Assembly: GCA_015654475.1 (NCBI GenBank)
Contig: JAATGV010000009.1
Location: 56,714-120,713, forward strand
Source: Actinomycetales bacterium
GTDB taxonomy: Bacteria; Actinomycetota; Actinomycetes; Actinomycetales; Microbacteriaceae
Length of the DNA: 64,000 bases
Reading direction: 5' to 3'
The notes beneath the pieces were generated by a model that was not told the DNA's origin, made no database searches, and was given only the letters and a program-made list of their open reading frames with translations. Position 1 is the first letter of the stretch; each line of letters opens with the position of its first letter. A program made the position numbers and the translations under genes. Shown in pieces: positions 8,382 to 17,277 of this stretch.

Positions 8382-9713
8382 ATGAAACGAATATTTCCCG
8401 CCATCACGACGATGGCAATAGTCGCCCTAGCATTGAGCGGTTGCAGTTCCGGAGCCGGCGGCTCAGCATCTGCGTCCGCAGGCAGCGATGACGGTGGCGT
8501 GACAGAACTCACCTTCCAAAGCTGGGTGCCAAATGTTGACAAGGCAGTAGATCTCTTCAACGCATCACATCCCAATATCCACGTCACGTTGGAGACCATT
8601 ACTGCAGGCCCCGATGGCGGTTACGCGACAATGTTCTCGGCAGTCAAGGCCGGCAATGCCGCAGACGTCGCTCAAGTCGGCTATGACTGGTTGCCAGATT
8701 TTGTGCGAAACGATGCCGTTGAAGACATCACGCAATATGTCTCCGGCGAGATCGACAAGTTCGTCGACTGGCAAGTTTCCGCCATGACATTCAACGACGC
8801 CATCTATGGAATTCCGCAGGCTTCGAGTCCCCTGGGTCTCTACTACCGATCGGACGTGTTCAAGAAAGCTGGCATTACTAAAGCGCCCGAGACCTGGGAT
8901 GAGTTCTACGCAGACGCAAAACTCATTCGAAAGCTCGGAAAAGACAACTACATAGCCGCGTTTGCCTACAATCAAACTCCTTGGCTGATCGGGCTCTCGG
9001 AGCAGGCAGGAGCAAAGTGGTTCACGGCCGGTAGCGACTCTTGGACTGTATCCATTAATGACGACGCAACCATGAAGGTAGCAGACTATTGGCAGAAACT
9101 GATCGACGAAGACCTTGTCAAGGTCGAAGCTGACATGTCCAATGAATGGTACAAAGACATCCAAAACGGAAATGTTGCATCCTGGATCAGCGGGTCATGG
9201 GGAGATGCGATCATCCGAGGCAACGCGCCCAAGACAAGTGGAAACTGGTCAGTCTCATATATGCCGCAGTGGACAGCTGGCGAGTCAGCGACCGGCACCT
9301 GGGGCGGCGGATCCGCCAACGTCGTCTTGAAAGGAACGAAACACGCTGCAGAGGCATCAGAGTTCGCTTTATGGCTGAATAGCAATGCAGAAAGTGTTTC
9401 GACACTCGTCTCGATTGGAGCCGGATGGCCCGCAATTGAAGACACCAGCGCCATCACCTCTCTCACAAACGATCCAGATGTGTTCTCGTTCTATAACGAT
9501 CAGAACATTTGGAAGGTGTTTGCCGAGTCCGACGCCAATGTACAGAACGACTGGAGATGGCCACCGCTCGTATCAACCCTGTACTCCACGCTGATAGACA
9601 ATGTGAAGTCCTCAATCGACAACAGCACCGGTCTGTCAAACGCATTTGACGAGACGCAGACAGGCATGATTGACGCTCTCACACAGGCAGGCGTCGCAAC
9701 CACGACGAATTAG
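8382..9713 (+). CDS. Sugar ABC transporter substrate-binding lipoprotein
   Basis: A 443-residue extracellular solute-binding protein (family 1, MalE-like). The signal peptide MKRIFPAITTMAIVALALSG runs into a lipobox (LSGC) with Cys21 as the lipidation site. A Ser/Gly-rich linker is followed by the mature fold (TFQSWVPNVDKAVDLFN, GIPQASSPLGLYYRSDVFKKAG in part, and the FALWLNS hinge segment). AAGGAGG lies about 8 bases before the ATG, a strong ribosome site. It is the first gene of an operon with two permeases and a glycosidase, transcribed divergently from the GH112 gene. Carbohydrate specificity follows from family and neighbours; the exact sugar cannot be read from the sequence. Confidence 0.92.
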   Translation: MKRIFPAITTMAIVALALSGCSSGAGGSASASAGSDDGGVTELTFQSWVPNVDKAVDLFNASHPNIHVTLETITAGPDGGYATMFSAVKAGNAADVAQVGYDWLPDFVRNDAVEDITQYVSGEIDKFVDWQVSAMTFNDAIYGIPQASSPLGLYYRSDVFKKAGITKAPETWDEFYADAKLIRKLGKDNYIAAFAYNQTPWLIGLSEQAGAKWFTAGSDSWTVSINDDATMKVADYWQKLIDEDLVKVEADMSNEWYKDIQNGNVASWISGSWGDAIIRGNAPKTSGNWSVSYMPQWTAGESATGTWGGGSANVVLKGTKHAAEASEFALWLNSNAESVSTLVSIGAGWPAIEDTSAITSLTNDPDVFSFYNDQNIWKVFAESDANVQNDWRWPPLVSTLYSTLIDNVKSSIDNSTGLSNAFDETQTGMIDALTQAGVATTTN

Positions 9714-9733
9714 CCAAATTCCTGCACCCACCC

Positions 9734-9774
9734 ATTGGGCCCTCGCCGTGCATCAAGGCAGGGGAGGGCCCAAT
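9734..9774 (+). other. Intercistronic stem-loop after the binding-protein gene
   Basis: ATTGGGCCCTC (9734-9744) pairs perfectly with GAGGGCCCAAT (9764-9774); inner GCC/GGC can extend the stem. No T-run follows, so it is more likely to protect the 3' end of the binding-protein message, or to attenuate partially, than to terminate fully. This fits the need for more binding protein than permease. Confidence 0.65.
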
Positions 9775-9806
9775 ATCACATCTGGAGAAGAGCCCGAGGA
9801 AAAACT

Positions 9807-10754
9807 GTGTCGACAACAATTCCTATCGAAAGATTGACAAGCAGGAGAAAAACTCGACAGCGGCGTAGATCCGGCCCGATCGGAGCAATCCTGCTCTTTA
9901 CGGTGCCCTTCGCGCTGATGTTTCTAGCGTTCTACGTTGCGCCAATCATCTATGCGATGGTGCAGAGCACGTTCGCCCAGAAATCGAGCGGCCTCGGTCT
10001 CGGTGCCCTACAGGAAGTCTTCGTCTTCTTCGACAACTATGTTCGGGCACTCTCCACACCGAGTTTTATCGCGAGTCTCGGACGACTGTTCCTCTTTTGC
10101 ATCATTGAGGTTCCCCTCATGGTGATCACAGCTACCATCCTCGCGTTGTTGCTCGAGGCGGGCAAAGCGGTATGGCCCCGCGCCTTCCGCGTAATCTTCT
10201 TCATGCCATATGGAGTTCCCGGCGTCATTGCGACGCTATTGTGGGGGTTCCTTTACGTGCCGTCGACCAGTCCTGTCCTTCAAGGGCTCGCCGCTATCGG
10301 AATCGACATCACTCCCCTTCAGCCGAATAGCGTGCTATTCGCTATCGCGAACATTTCTCTTTGGGTTTACGCCGGCTACAACATGATCATCCTCACGGCG
10401 GCATTGAACTCTATCCCGTCAGAGCTCTACGAAGCAGCAAAAATAGACGGAGCGGGCGAGTGGAAAACGATATTCCTCATCAAGCTTCCGCTCATTCGTC
10501 CCTCCATCGTGCTTGTGACGTTGTTCACCATCATCGGCACGCTACAGCTATTCGTCGAACCGCTCGTATTGAGCCCGCTGACAACAGCGATAAGTTCCGA
10601 CTTCACCCCGAACATGGCGGCGTACAACCAAGCATTTGCACAAGGCAACTCCAACCTCGCGGCCGCAATGGCCGTCATTGTTGCGATCCTCGCATTCATC
10701 ATGTCATTCGGGTTCCTACGCATCGTCAACAAGAAGGGAAGTGAGGCCTGGTGA
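9807..10754 (+). CDS. Sugar ABC transporter permease (MalF-like)
   Basis: A 315-residue inner-membrane permease of the carbohydrate-uptake transporter 1 class. A basic N-terminus (RLTSRRKTRQRRRSG) precedes the first helix (IGAILLFTVPFALMFLAFYV). The ATPase-contact EAA loop reads YEAAKIDGAGEWKTIFLIKLP, shortened here from about residue 205. I take GTG 9807 as start because GAGG lies 8 bases upstream; an earlier in-frame start at 9735 would lie inside the hairpin and give a non-homologous leader. It pairs with the next gene to form the channel. Confidence 0.9.
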   Translation: MSTTIPIERLTSRRKTRQRRRSGPIGAILLFTVPFALMFLAFYVAPIIYAMVQSTFAQKSSGLGLGALQEVFVFFDNYVRALSTPSFIASLGRLFLFCIIEVPLMVITATILALLLEAGKAVWPRAFRVIFFMPYGVPGVIATLLWGFLYVPSTSPVLQGLAAIGIDITPLQPNSVLFAIANISLWVYAGYNMIILTAALNSIPSELYEAAKIDGAGEWKTIFLIKLPLIRPSIVLVTLFTIIGTLQLFVEPLVLSPLTTAISSDFTPNMAAYNQAFAQGNSNLAAAMAVIVAILAFIMSFGFLRIVNKKGSEAW

Positions 10755-11629
10755 GAAATGCTGCCATGTCTAGAGAACACGAGCGCGAGCGAAACGTTGA
10801 TATCGGGCGCATCGGAGTTACACTCGCTCTGCTATTTGCTGCGTTCTACTTCCTGCTCCCCATCCTCTGGGTACTCTTCGCCTCCACCAAAAGCCCCGGT
10901 GATCTGTTCGCTACCGGCGGGCTCTGGTTCTCTGACGAGCCGCAGTTCATTTATAACCTGCAACGACTTTTCAGCGAATCAAACGGAATATTCGGCGCAT
11001 GGGTACTCAACAGCCTTCTTTATTCAGGCGTCGGTGCTCTGGTCGCCACTGTGCTCTCAGTAGCCTGCGGCTACGGAATCGCGCGATACCGTTTCTTCGG
11101 CAAAGAGGCCTTTTTCGGGGCCATCCTTGGCGGCGTCTTGGTACCCGCGACCGTCATCGCTTTGCCCCTGTACTTCCTGTTGAACACCGTCAACCTGACA
11201 GGCACATACTGGAGTGTCCTCCTGCCAAGTATGGTCAGCCCGTTTGGCGTGTACTTGGCACGAATTCACTCTGGGGCGATTCCTGAAGAGGTTATCGAGG
11301 CCGCCCGGCTAGACGGTGCGGGCGAGGTACGCATCTTCTCGACCATCGCCACCCGCATGATGGTTCCCGCAATCGTCACCATTTTCCTCTTCCAATTCGT
11401 GACTATCTGGAACAACTACCTTCTTCCCCTGGTCATGCTCAATGACACATCCAAATTCCCCATCACCTTGGGCCTCACATTATGGAACTCACAAACCCAA
11501 CGTGACCCGTATTTTTATACGCTCGTCGTCGTGGGATCGGCCGTCTCAGCCTTCGTACTGATCGGCATCATGGTAAGCCTGCAACGATTCTGGAAGGCGG
11601 GCATGACCGCTGGAGCCACGAAAGGATAG
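10751..11629 (+). CDS. Sugar ABC transporter permease (MalG-like)
   Basis: A 292-residue second permease. It has a first helix around residues 20-45 (TLALLFAAFYFLLPILWVLF), an EAA motif EEVIEAARLDGAGEVRIF and a C-terminal LQRFWKAGMTAGATKG ending typical of MalG homologues. The start GTG overlaps the preceding stop (GTGA), and an alternative ATG lies at 10766. No ATPase gene is present in this operon, so the transporter must borrow a shared MsiK-type ATPase encoded elsewhere, as is common in actinobacteria. Confidence 0.9.
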   Translation: MRNAAMSREHERERNVDIGRIGVTLALLFAAFYFLLPILWVLFASTKSPGDLFATGGLWFSDEPQFIYNLQRLFSESNGIFGAWVLNSLLYSGVGALVATVLSVACGYGIARYRFFGKEAFFGAILGGVLVPATVIALPLYFLLNTVNLTGTYWSVLLPSMVSPFGVYLARIHSGAIPEEVIEAARLDGAGEVRIFSTIATRMMVPAIVTIFLFQFVTIWNNYLLPLVMLNDTSKFPITLGLTLWNSQTQRDPYFYTLVVVGSAVSAFVLIGIMVSLQRFWKAGMTAGATKG

Positions 11630-11639
11630 GGGGTAAGAA

Positions 11640-13010
11640 ATGCCTGGCCACCTTTTCGAAAAGCTTCTGAAAATCAGCCTGTGGGACTTCTCGTGGTACA
11701 CCCGTGCTGGCGCGGGTGAACCATACGAGTCCCTCGGCAAGGCATTCGACGAAGCCGCAGAACGCGGGTACAACACCGTCCGAATCTGCGCTGCGCCCTT
11801 GCTCCTCTATGGCAATCTCGGGCTCGGGGACGCTGCCGAGCGACTCTCAATCGAGGGCCTCGGTTCGGCCGGCCAATATGGCTATTACGGCCAGCGCACG
11901 CGATGGTACGACGCGCCGGGTGGATACCAAATCAACCTTCGAGAGCGCCTGTTCATCCTGATGGAAGAAGCCACTACGAGAGGGTTCTCCGTCATTCTCT
12001 CGAGTTGGGAGTACCAGCAATCACCTGCCTTCTCAGCAAGTGACACCTGGTATCGTGCGATCGAGTCGATCCCTCATGCGGATCGACTTCATGCCCTCGC
12101 GGAGGCATTCGATCGAATGCACGCCGACTTTGCACGCCACGGCTGGTCGCAAACAGTTGCGTTCACCGAACTCCATAACGAGGTTGACTTTTCACACGTT
12201 CCCGACCTCACCGAGGAAACCTCGAGCTCACTCACCTCAATACGCGCGAATCACCCGGACCAGCTCTTCACTGTCTCATACGGCAAGCCGCCCTATCTCG
12301 ACATGGCGAGACTCCATCCGGAGCTGCCGGTCGGTCAGTTTCACATCTATGCCTATGGAGTACTGGATGCCCTGCAACGCAAGATTGACATTCGAGAACA
12401 CGCGACAGCCGAGTTCCCCAACGCATATCTCAGCAAGCTGCTTCAAGCAGAAGCACCGACCGTAAGCGAATATGGCCAACCTGCCGCATGGAAGTATGAC
12501 GCCACCGTTGTCACAGACCAGATGGTTTATGGCTATGACTGGATTGACCCGGAGAAGTGGGATCGATGGCTTTACGCGCATTACGCAAACTACCGCAGCG
12601 AAATGTTCGGAGAAATAGACACCCGCCTCCGGGCTGTAGCTGCATGGTCGCGCCGAAGCGGCGCGCCGTTCGTTATCGGAGAGGGCTGGATCGGCTATAC
12701 CCCTAGAGATGGTGAGTTCGAGGAGGGGCCTGTCGGACGTGAACTCGCCGAATACGGAGTCAAGCGTGCGGTAGAGCTGGGAGCATGGGGGGTCACGCCT
12801 TGTTCGAACGCCGCACCCCATCATTCGATGTGGGCAAACGTGAAGTGGCAGAAGAAATTGCTCGGCTCACTTCCGGAAGGTCCTGTGCAAGCGCCAGCTA
12901 TCGACTCTCCTACCCCTTTGGGCGAGAGCGGTAGGCACGCGGGCTCTCACCCCTCACCGAACGAAACTGCCGTGAGAAATAAAACGGATCCACGAACCCA
13001 AGCCGATTAG
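11640..13010 (+). CDS. Cellulase-like glycoside hydrolase (clan GH-A type TIM barrel)
   Basis: A 456-residue protein without a signal peptide, so probably cytosolic. The layout is that of a (beta/alpha)8 retaining glycosidase: the general acid/base is likely Glu181 in FTELHNEVDF after strand 4, and the nucleophile Glu348 in FVIGEGWIGY after strand 7. It fits the Pfam 'cellulase-like' group of uncharacterised sugar-binding enzymes. It follows the permeases by 10 bases and would act on the imported oligosaccharide. The last 33 codons (from about 12910) run antisense into the AraC gene and look unlike enzyme sequence (SPTPLGESGRHAGSHPSP), which suggests that an original stop was lost. The substrate is not known. 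Confidence 0.78.
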   Translation: MPGHLFEKLLKISLWDFSWYTRAGAGEPYESLGKAFDEAAERGYNTVRICAAPLLLYGNLGLGDAAERLSIEGLGSAGQYGYYGQRTRWYDAPGGYQINLRERLFILMEEATTRGFSVILSSWEYQQSPAFSASDTWYRAIESIPHADRLHALAEAFDRMHADFARHGWSQTVAFTELHNEVDFSHVPDLTEETSSSLTSIRANHPDQLFTVSYGKPPYLDMARLHPELPVGQFHIYAYGVLDALQRKIDIREHATAEFPNAYLSKLLQAEAPTVSEYGQPAAWKYDATVVTDQMVYGYDWIDPEKWDRWLYAHYANYRSEMFGEIDTRLRAVAAWSRRSGAPFVIGEGWIGYTPRDGEFEEGPVGRELAEYGVKRAVELGAWGVTPCSNAAPHHSMWANVKWQKKLLGSLPEGPVQAPAIDSPTPLGESGRHAGSHPSPNETAVRNKTDPRTQAD

Positions 13011-13809
13011 CAATCTCTGCAATGCTCAAATCAGTCCCATCAAGCAGTGTCGCAGCTTCAGACATTCGGCGCCGAATCTGATACTGAACGACGCTTTGTC
13101 CCGTGAGCTTTCGAAACTCCGCCTCAAGATGTGACGGGCTAATGCACACGATATGTGCCAACTCACCGACGGAAACGTGGGTTCGGGGACGGTCGTTAAG
13201 ATATTCGACCGCCAATCGAGCTGGGTCCCCGGAGTCAAGTCCCTGACGCCGAGCAAGTGGCACTCTCGCCACAACGTAACGCGCAGCGCCAGATGCAGCA
13301 AGAAGAGAGGCCTCCGAGTCGTCGATCGCCAACACATCCAAAACCGCATCGATCAGAGTTGTCAACGAAAACACTTCACCGATATGCACCACAGGACCGC
13401 GGCCACTCGCACGTGCGGCAGATGCGAGCAGCTCCACCTCGGTTCCAATTGCATGAAACCAATGGAGGCTCCATGGTGCCGTTGCGTCGGCGCCATATGA
13501 ATGCGGCGTTGATGGCGCAATCACCACCACGTCGCCGGCTGAAACCGCCCAACGCTGCTGCCCCTCCTGAACCCAGCCAAGCCCAGAGCTGCATACCATA
13601 ACGATGATTTGTTCGACACCTTTAGGACGCTCACGACGGTGGCCAGCCGCTTGTGGAAACATGCCACAGTCGGTAACCATGAAGCTGGAGAGCGCGGACC
13701 CTTGCCGAAGTTGCTCACGAAGCGGCTCCGGAATAATGTGCAGGCGTTCACCTGCAAACCCCTGAGAACGGAACATGCACACTCCAACCGGCATCATCGT
13801 TTTATCCAT
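12910..13809 (-). CDS. AraC-family transcriptional regulator
   Basis: A 299-residue regulator with an N-terminal cupin-like sensor (QEGQQRWAVSAGDVVVIAP with the following PHSYG) and a C-terminal double helix-turn-helix. The DNA-binding part includes VGELAHIVCISPSHLEAEFR and the AraC signature IAEIANRLGFVDPFYFSRQF. Cupin-type AraC proteins next to glycosidase and ABC genes usually activate sugar catabolism when they bind a sugar. The gene converges on, and overlaps by 101 bp, the upstream glycosidase, and diverges from the DUF5107 gene at 13866 with a 56-bp gap, so it may control that gene. It is probably the second local regulator beside the LacI protein. Confidence 0.92.
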   Translation of the reverse strand: MDKTMMPVGVCMFRSQGFAGERLHIIPEPLREQLRQGSALSSFMVTDCGMFPQAAGHRRERPKGVEQIIVMVCSSGLGWVQEGQQRWAVSAGDVVVIAPSTPHSYGADATAPWSLHWFHAIGTEVELLASAARASGRGPVVHIGEVFSLTTLIDAVLDVLAIDDSEASLLAASGAARYVVARVPLARRQGLDSGDPARLAVEYLNDRPRTHVSVGELAHIVCISPSHLEAEFRKLTGQSVVQYQIRRRMSEAATLLDGTDLSIAEIANRLGFVDPFYFSRQFRSVRGESPRAYRSRPKG

Positions 13810-13842
13810 GTTATCTCTTCAAATCGCCATGGAGCAGGAGCC

Positions 13843-13869
13843 ATGCTGCTCGATACGGTAGCACCATGA
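13843..13869 (+). CDS. Nine-codon upstream reading frame coupled to the DUF5107 gene
   Basis: ATG 13843, preceded by GGAGCAGGAG, opens a frame encoding MLLDTVAP and stops at TGA 13867-13869, overlapping the ATG of the next gene (ATGA). The downstream gene itself has no clear ribosome site, so its translation may depend on termination of this mini-frame. Support is positional only. Confidence 0.35.
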   Translation: MLLDTVAP

Positions 13870-16800
13870 GCAAAAAATCATCGTCGATCCACCTTCCCCC
13901 AGCACCACGACCTACCAGCAACGCCGTTGTCGCCTGGCGTGAGCCGGTGACAATCGACACTTATTCTCCTGACGCTCCAAGCGCCTATCCTGAATATCTG
14001 GACGCTCGGGTATATCAAGGATCATCGGGGAAGGTCTACCCACTCCCCTTTTACGAGAAGATATCTGGAGATATGCACCCACACAGATGGGATGCGATCC
14101 ACCTCGAAAATGATCATATTCGGCTGATGATCCTGCCAGAGCTCGGCGGGAGGATCCATATTGGCCTTGACAAGACCAACGGATATGACTTCTTTTACCG
14201 TAACAACGTGATCAAGCCCGCTCTCGTCGGACTTGCCGGTCCTTGGTTGTCAGGTGGTGTTGAATTCAACTGGCCCCAGCACCATCGCCCCGGCACTTTT
14301 CTGCCCGTCGACACACACATCGAGCAGAGCGATGATGGCTCCGTCACCGTATGGTGTTCAGACCACGATCCATTTGCGCGTATGAAAGGCATGCACGGCA
14401 TTCGATTGCGTCCAAATTCATCGCTCATCGAAGTCACCGTTCGTCTTTTCAATCGCACCGACGATGTCCAGTCATTCTTATGGTGGGCAAACGTAGCGGT
14501 GTCGGTCAATGACAGCTATCAATCGTTTTTCCCCACGGATGTGCATTACGTGGCAGACCACGCCAAGCGGGCAACGACCACCTTCCCACGCTCGCGCGGA
14601 ACGTACTACGGTGTCGACTACTCCTCCCGCGTGAACGCTGAAAACCCAGACGCCGATCGCCTCGACTGGTACCGCAACATTCCCGTGCCCACCTCATACA
14701 TGTGCATCGGAACCAAAGACGACTTCTTCGGGGGATACGATCACGGCAAGAATGCCGGCATGGTGTATTGGGCAGATCACCGTGTCGCACCTGGGAAAAA
14801 GCAATGGACCTGGGGAAATGCCCCATTCGGATGGGCTTGGGACCGCCAACTGACAGACGCTGACGGTCCATACATCGAACTCATGGGCGGGGCCTACACA
14901 GACAACCAGCCAGACTTCACATTCCTCGCTCCCGGTGAGACAAAGGTCTTCTCGCAATACTGGTATCCCATTCACGACATCGGAGTGGTGCACCAAGCAA
15001 CCACAGAAGCCGCCGTGCACCTCGAGGTCAATACATCGAGAAAACACGCAGAAATCGGTGTTGCCGTCACACGCCCGCGTCCTCGAACCTCGTTGACTCT
15101 ACGTGTCGGCGACCACATCATTTGGAGCGCGTGCAGAGACCTCAGCCCATCCGCCCCTCTAAGGACAACCGTGCCGCTCGACTCGAACTACACCGCGACA
15201 CAGCTCACCCTTGAGGTTGAGCATCAAGGAAGACGACTCGTCACCTGGACGCCGTACCCAAATATAGAACTCGATGTCGCCCCCGACCCCGTGTCTGCGA
15301 TGCCGGCGCCCACAGAAGTAAACACAGCTGACGAGCTCTACCTCGACGCTCTGCACCTTGAGCAGTATCGGCACGCCTCGCGGTCACCCGAACCATACCT
15401 CGAGCAGTCACTGAGCCGCGATCCCGGTGACAGCCGCGCCGCAACGCTTCTCGCCGCACGACGCTTCCGCGCAGGTAGGTACACAGAAGCTAAACACCTG
15501 CTCGAGACAGCTATCGCACGGGTCACAAGCAGAAATCCCAACCCAGCCGACGGCGAACCACACTACAGGCTCGGTCTCGTGCTTGATGCTCTCGGTGACT
15601 CGTCGAATGCCATCGAGGCGTTCACGAAGGCTGCGTGGTCACGAGCGTGGAAGAGCGCCGCGCTCCTCGCGGCCGCCAGAATAGAGGCGCGCATCGGAAA
15701 TGTGTCCACAGCAATGGCGCATGCGCGAAACGTGTTAGCCGAGGACGGCCAGCAACTACAAGCGCGCAGCATTCTGGCCATTCTTCTCGCACAGTCGGGC
15801 CATACCACGCAATCCCGGCAACTTGTTGCGGAAAACCTGGCACTCGATCCGCTCGACTGGTGGAGCCGTGATATCGCAGGCCAGCCACTCGATGCAGAAC
15901 CACAAACCACACTCGACATCGCACTTGAATACCTGTCGATCGGTGCCACAGATGATGCCCTTAGAGTATTCGAAATCGCAGCAAACACACCACGACCGTC
16001 AAATGGGCTCAACAACGTTGGCCCCGTGGCCCACTACTATCGATACCTGATCCTGCGGCAAACGGGCGCACAAGATGCGGCGGCCGAGGCGTGGGCCGAT
16101 GCACACTCCGCCGACATGACGAACTGCCTTCTTGGGCGGCGCAGCGATGCAGACGCAATCACCGCCGTACTGTCGCTGCATCCCGAAGATGCCCAGGCTC
16201 ATGCCCTGCTCGGGCATTGGCTGTACTCGGTAGGGCGCAAGAACGAGGCCGTGACGCACTGGCAGGCAAGCATTGAGGCCAATCCACGACAAGTGCTCGT
16301 GCACCGCAATCTCGCTATCGCAGCGTTCACTCTCGATCAAGATAGTGCGAAGGCGGCTGCGCACTACGATGCGGCGCTTCAGATCGAGCCCACGGATGCG
16401 AAGCTCGTATACGAGAGCGACCAACTCGCTAAGAGAACAGGCACCAGTCCTAAGCAACGGGCGGCACGGCTTGCCCGCGATGAAACCCTTCTCGCTAAAC
16501 GCGACGACCTCACAATCGAATTCTGTGAAGCCCTCACTCTCAGTGGAAATGCCGCAAAGGCAATAGAGATACTAAAGTCCCGCCATTTCTCCCCCTGGGA
16601 AGGTGGTGAGGGCAAAGTCATCGATGCCTGGGATCATGCCCACTTGTGGCTCGGCCTCACCGCGTTGGGCTCTGGCCAACCCGCCGAAGCCATCATGCAG
16701 TTTCGCGAGGCGCTCGCACTACCTACGAACCTCGGCGAAGAGCGCCACCTCCTGGCCAATAACTCCGACATTTGGCAACCTCTAGGGCTTGCTTACCTCC

Positions 16801-17225
16801 ATGCTGGCGATACCGACCAGGCACACATCTGGCTCAATCGCGCAGCGCACTTTGACGGCGACTTTCGAGACATGTCGACAACGACGTTCTCAACCAAAAC
16901 CTACTATTCCGCTATCGCCACTGCAGCACTCGGAGGCACTGGCCACTTCGATGAATTGCGCAGCGGGCTGGAAGATTATGCCGAGAGCCGAGCGAAAGCC
17001 AAACCCGAAGTTGACTACTTCGCAACCTCTCTGCCGCAAATGCTGCTCTTCCCTGAAGATCTCGACGGAGCCCGGAAACTACTGGTCTCATTCCTCAGGG
17101 CACAAATCTGCGCTCTTCGAGGAGACACTGACGCCGCCGTGGCCCTTGCCGATACTGTTATCGCCTCCGCGCCGAACTCGCCGGAAATCGCTCTGTGGAA
17201 ACTCTCACTGCTCAAGGCGGAGTAA
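13866..17225 (+). CDS. Very large DUF5107-TPR protein, probable carbohydrate-active
   Basis: A 1119-residue protein with no signal peptide. Residues about 40-390 form a beta-rich domain resembling DUF5107 (ENDHIRLMILPELGGRIHIG, GGVEFNWPQHHRPG, WTWGNAPFGWAWDRQL, GGAYTDNQPDFTFLAPGE). Its PELGGRI signature recalls the aldose-epimerase/mutarotase-like fold. From about residue 490 to the end are repeated helical pairs of TPR type (for example ALGDSSNAIEAFTKAAW and LGHWLYSVGRKNEAVTHWQA), many with the W/L-G-Y-A-F pattern. Such proteins occur beside sugar transporters and glycosidases in actinobacteria and Firmicutes. The chemistry is not established to my knowledge, and I would not claim an enzyme activity. 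It is the last gene of the island. Confidence 0.8.
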   Translation: MSKKSSSIHLPPAPRPTSNAVVAWREPVTIDTYSPDAPSAYPEYLDARVYQGSSGKVYPLPFYEKISGDMHPHRWDAIHLENDHIRLMILPELGGRIHIGLDKTNGYDFFYRNNVIKPALVGLAGPWLSGGVEFNWPQHHRPGTFLPVDTHIEQSDDGSVTVWCSDHDPFARMKGMHGIRLRPNSSLIEVTVRLFNRTDDVQSFLWWANVAVSVNDSYQSFFPTDVHYVADHAKRATTTFPRSRGTYYGVDYSSRVNAENPDADRLDWYRNIPVPTSYMCIGTKDDFFGGYDHGKNAGMVYWADHRVAPGKKQWTWGNAPFGWAWDRQLTDADGPYIELMGGAYTDNQPDFTFLAPGETKVFSQYWYPIHDIGVVHQATTEAAVHLEVNTSRKHAEIGVAVTRPRPRTSLTLRVGDHIIWSACRDLSPSAPLRTTVPLDSNYTATQLTLEVEHQGRRLVTWTPYPNIELDVAPDPVSAMPAPTEVNTADELYLDALHLEQYRHASRSPEPYLEQSLSRDPGDSRAATLLAARRFRAGRYTEAKHLLETAIARVTSRNPNPADGEPHYRLGLVLDALGDSSNAIEAFTKAAWSRAWKSAALLAAARIEARIGNVSTAMAHARNVLAEDGQQLQARSILAILLAQSGHTTQSRQLVAENLALDPLDWWSRDIAGQPLDAEPQTTLDIALEYLSIGATDDALRVFEIAANTPRPSNGLNNVGPVAHYYRYLILRQTGAQDAAAEAWADAHSADMTNCLLGRRSDADAITAVLSLHPEDAQAHALLGHWLYSVGRKNEAVTHWQASIEANPRQVLVHRNLAIAAFTLDQDSAKAAAHYDAALQIEPTDAKLVYESDQLAKRTGTSPKQRAARLARDETLLAKRDDLTIEFCEALTLSGNAAKAIEILKSRHFSPWEGGEGKVIDAWDHAHLWLGLTALGSGQPAEAIMQFREALALPTNLGEERHLLANNSDIWQPLGLAYLHAGDTDQAHIWLNRAAHFDGDFRDMSTTTFSTKTYYSAIATAALGGTGHFDELRSGLEDYAESRAKAKPEVDYFATSLPQMLLFPEDLDGARKLLVSFLRAQICALRGDTDAAVALADTVIASAPNSPEIALWKLSLLKAE

Positions 17226-17277
17226 ACCTCACCCAAGGGCCGGGAGATTTTGGCCGTATGCAACCACGACGGCCTCG

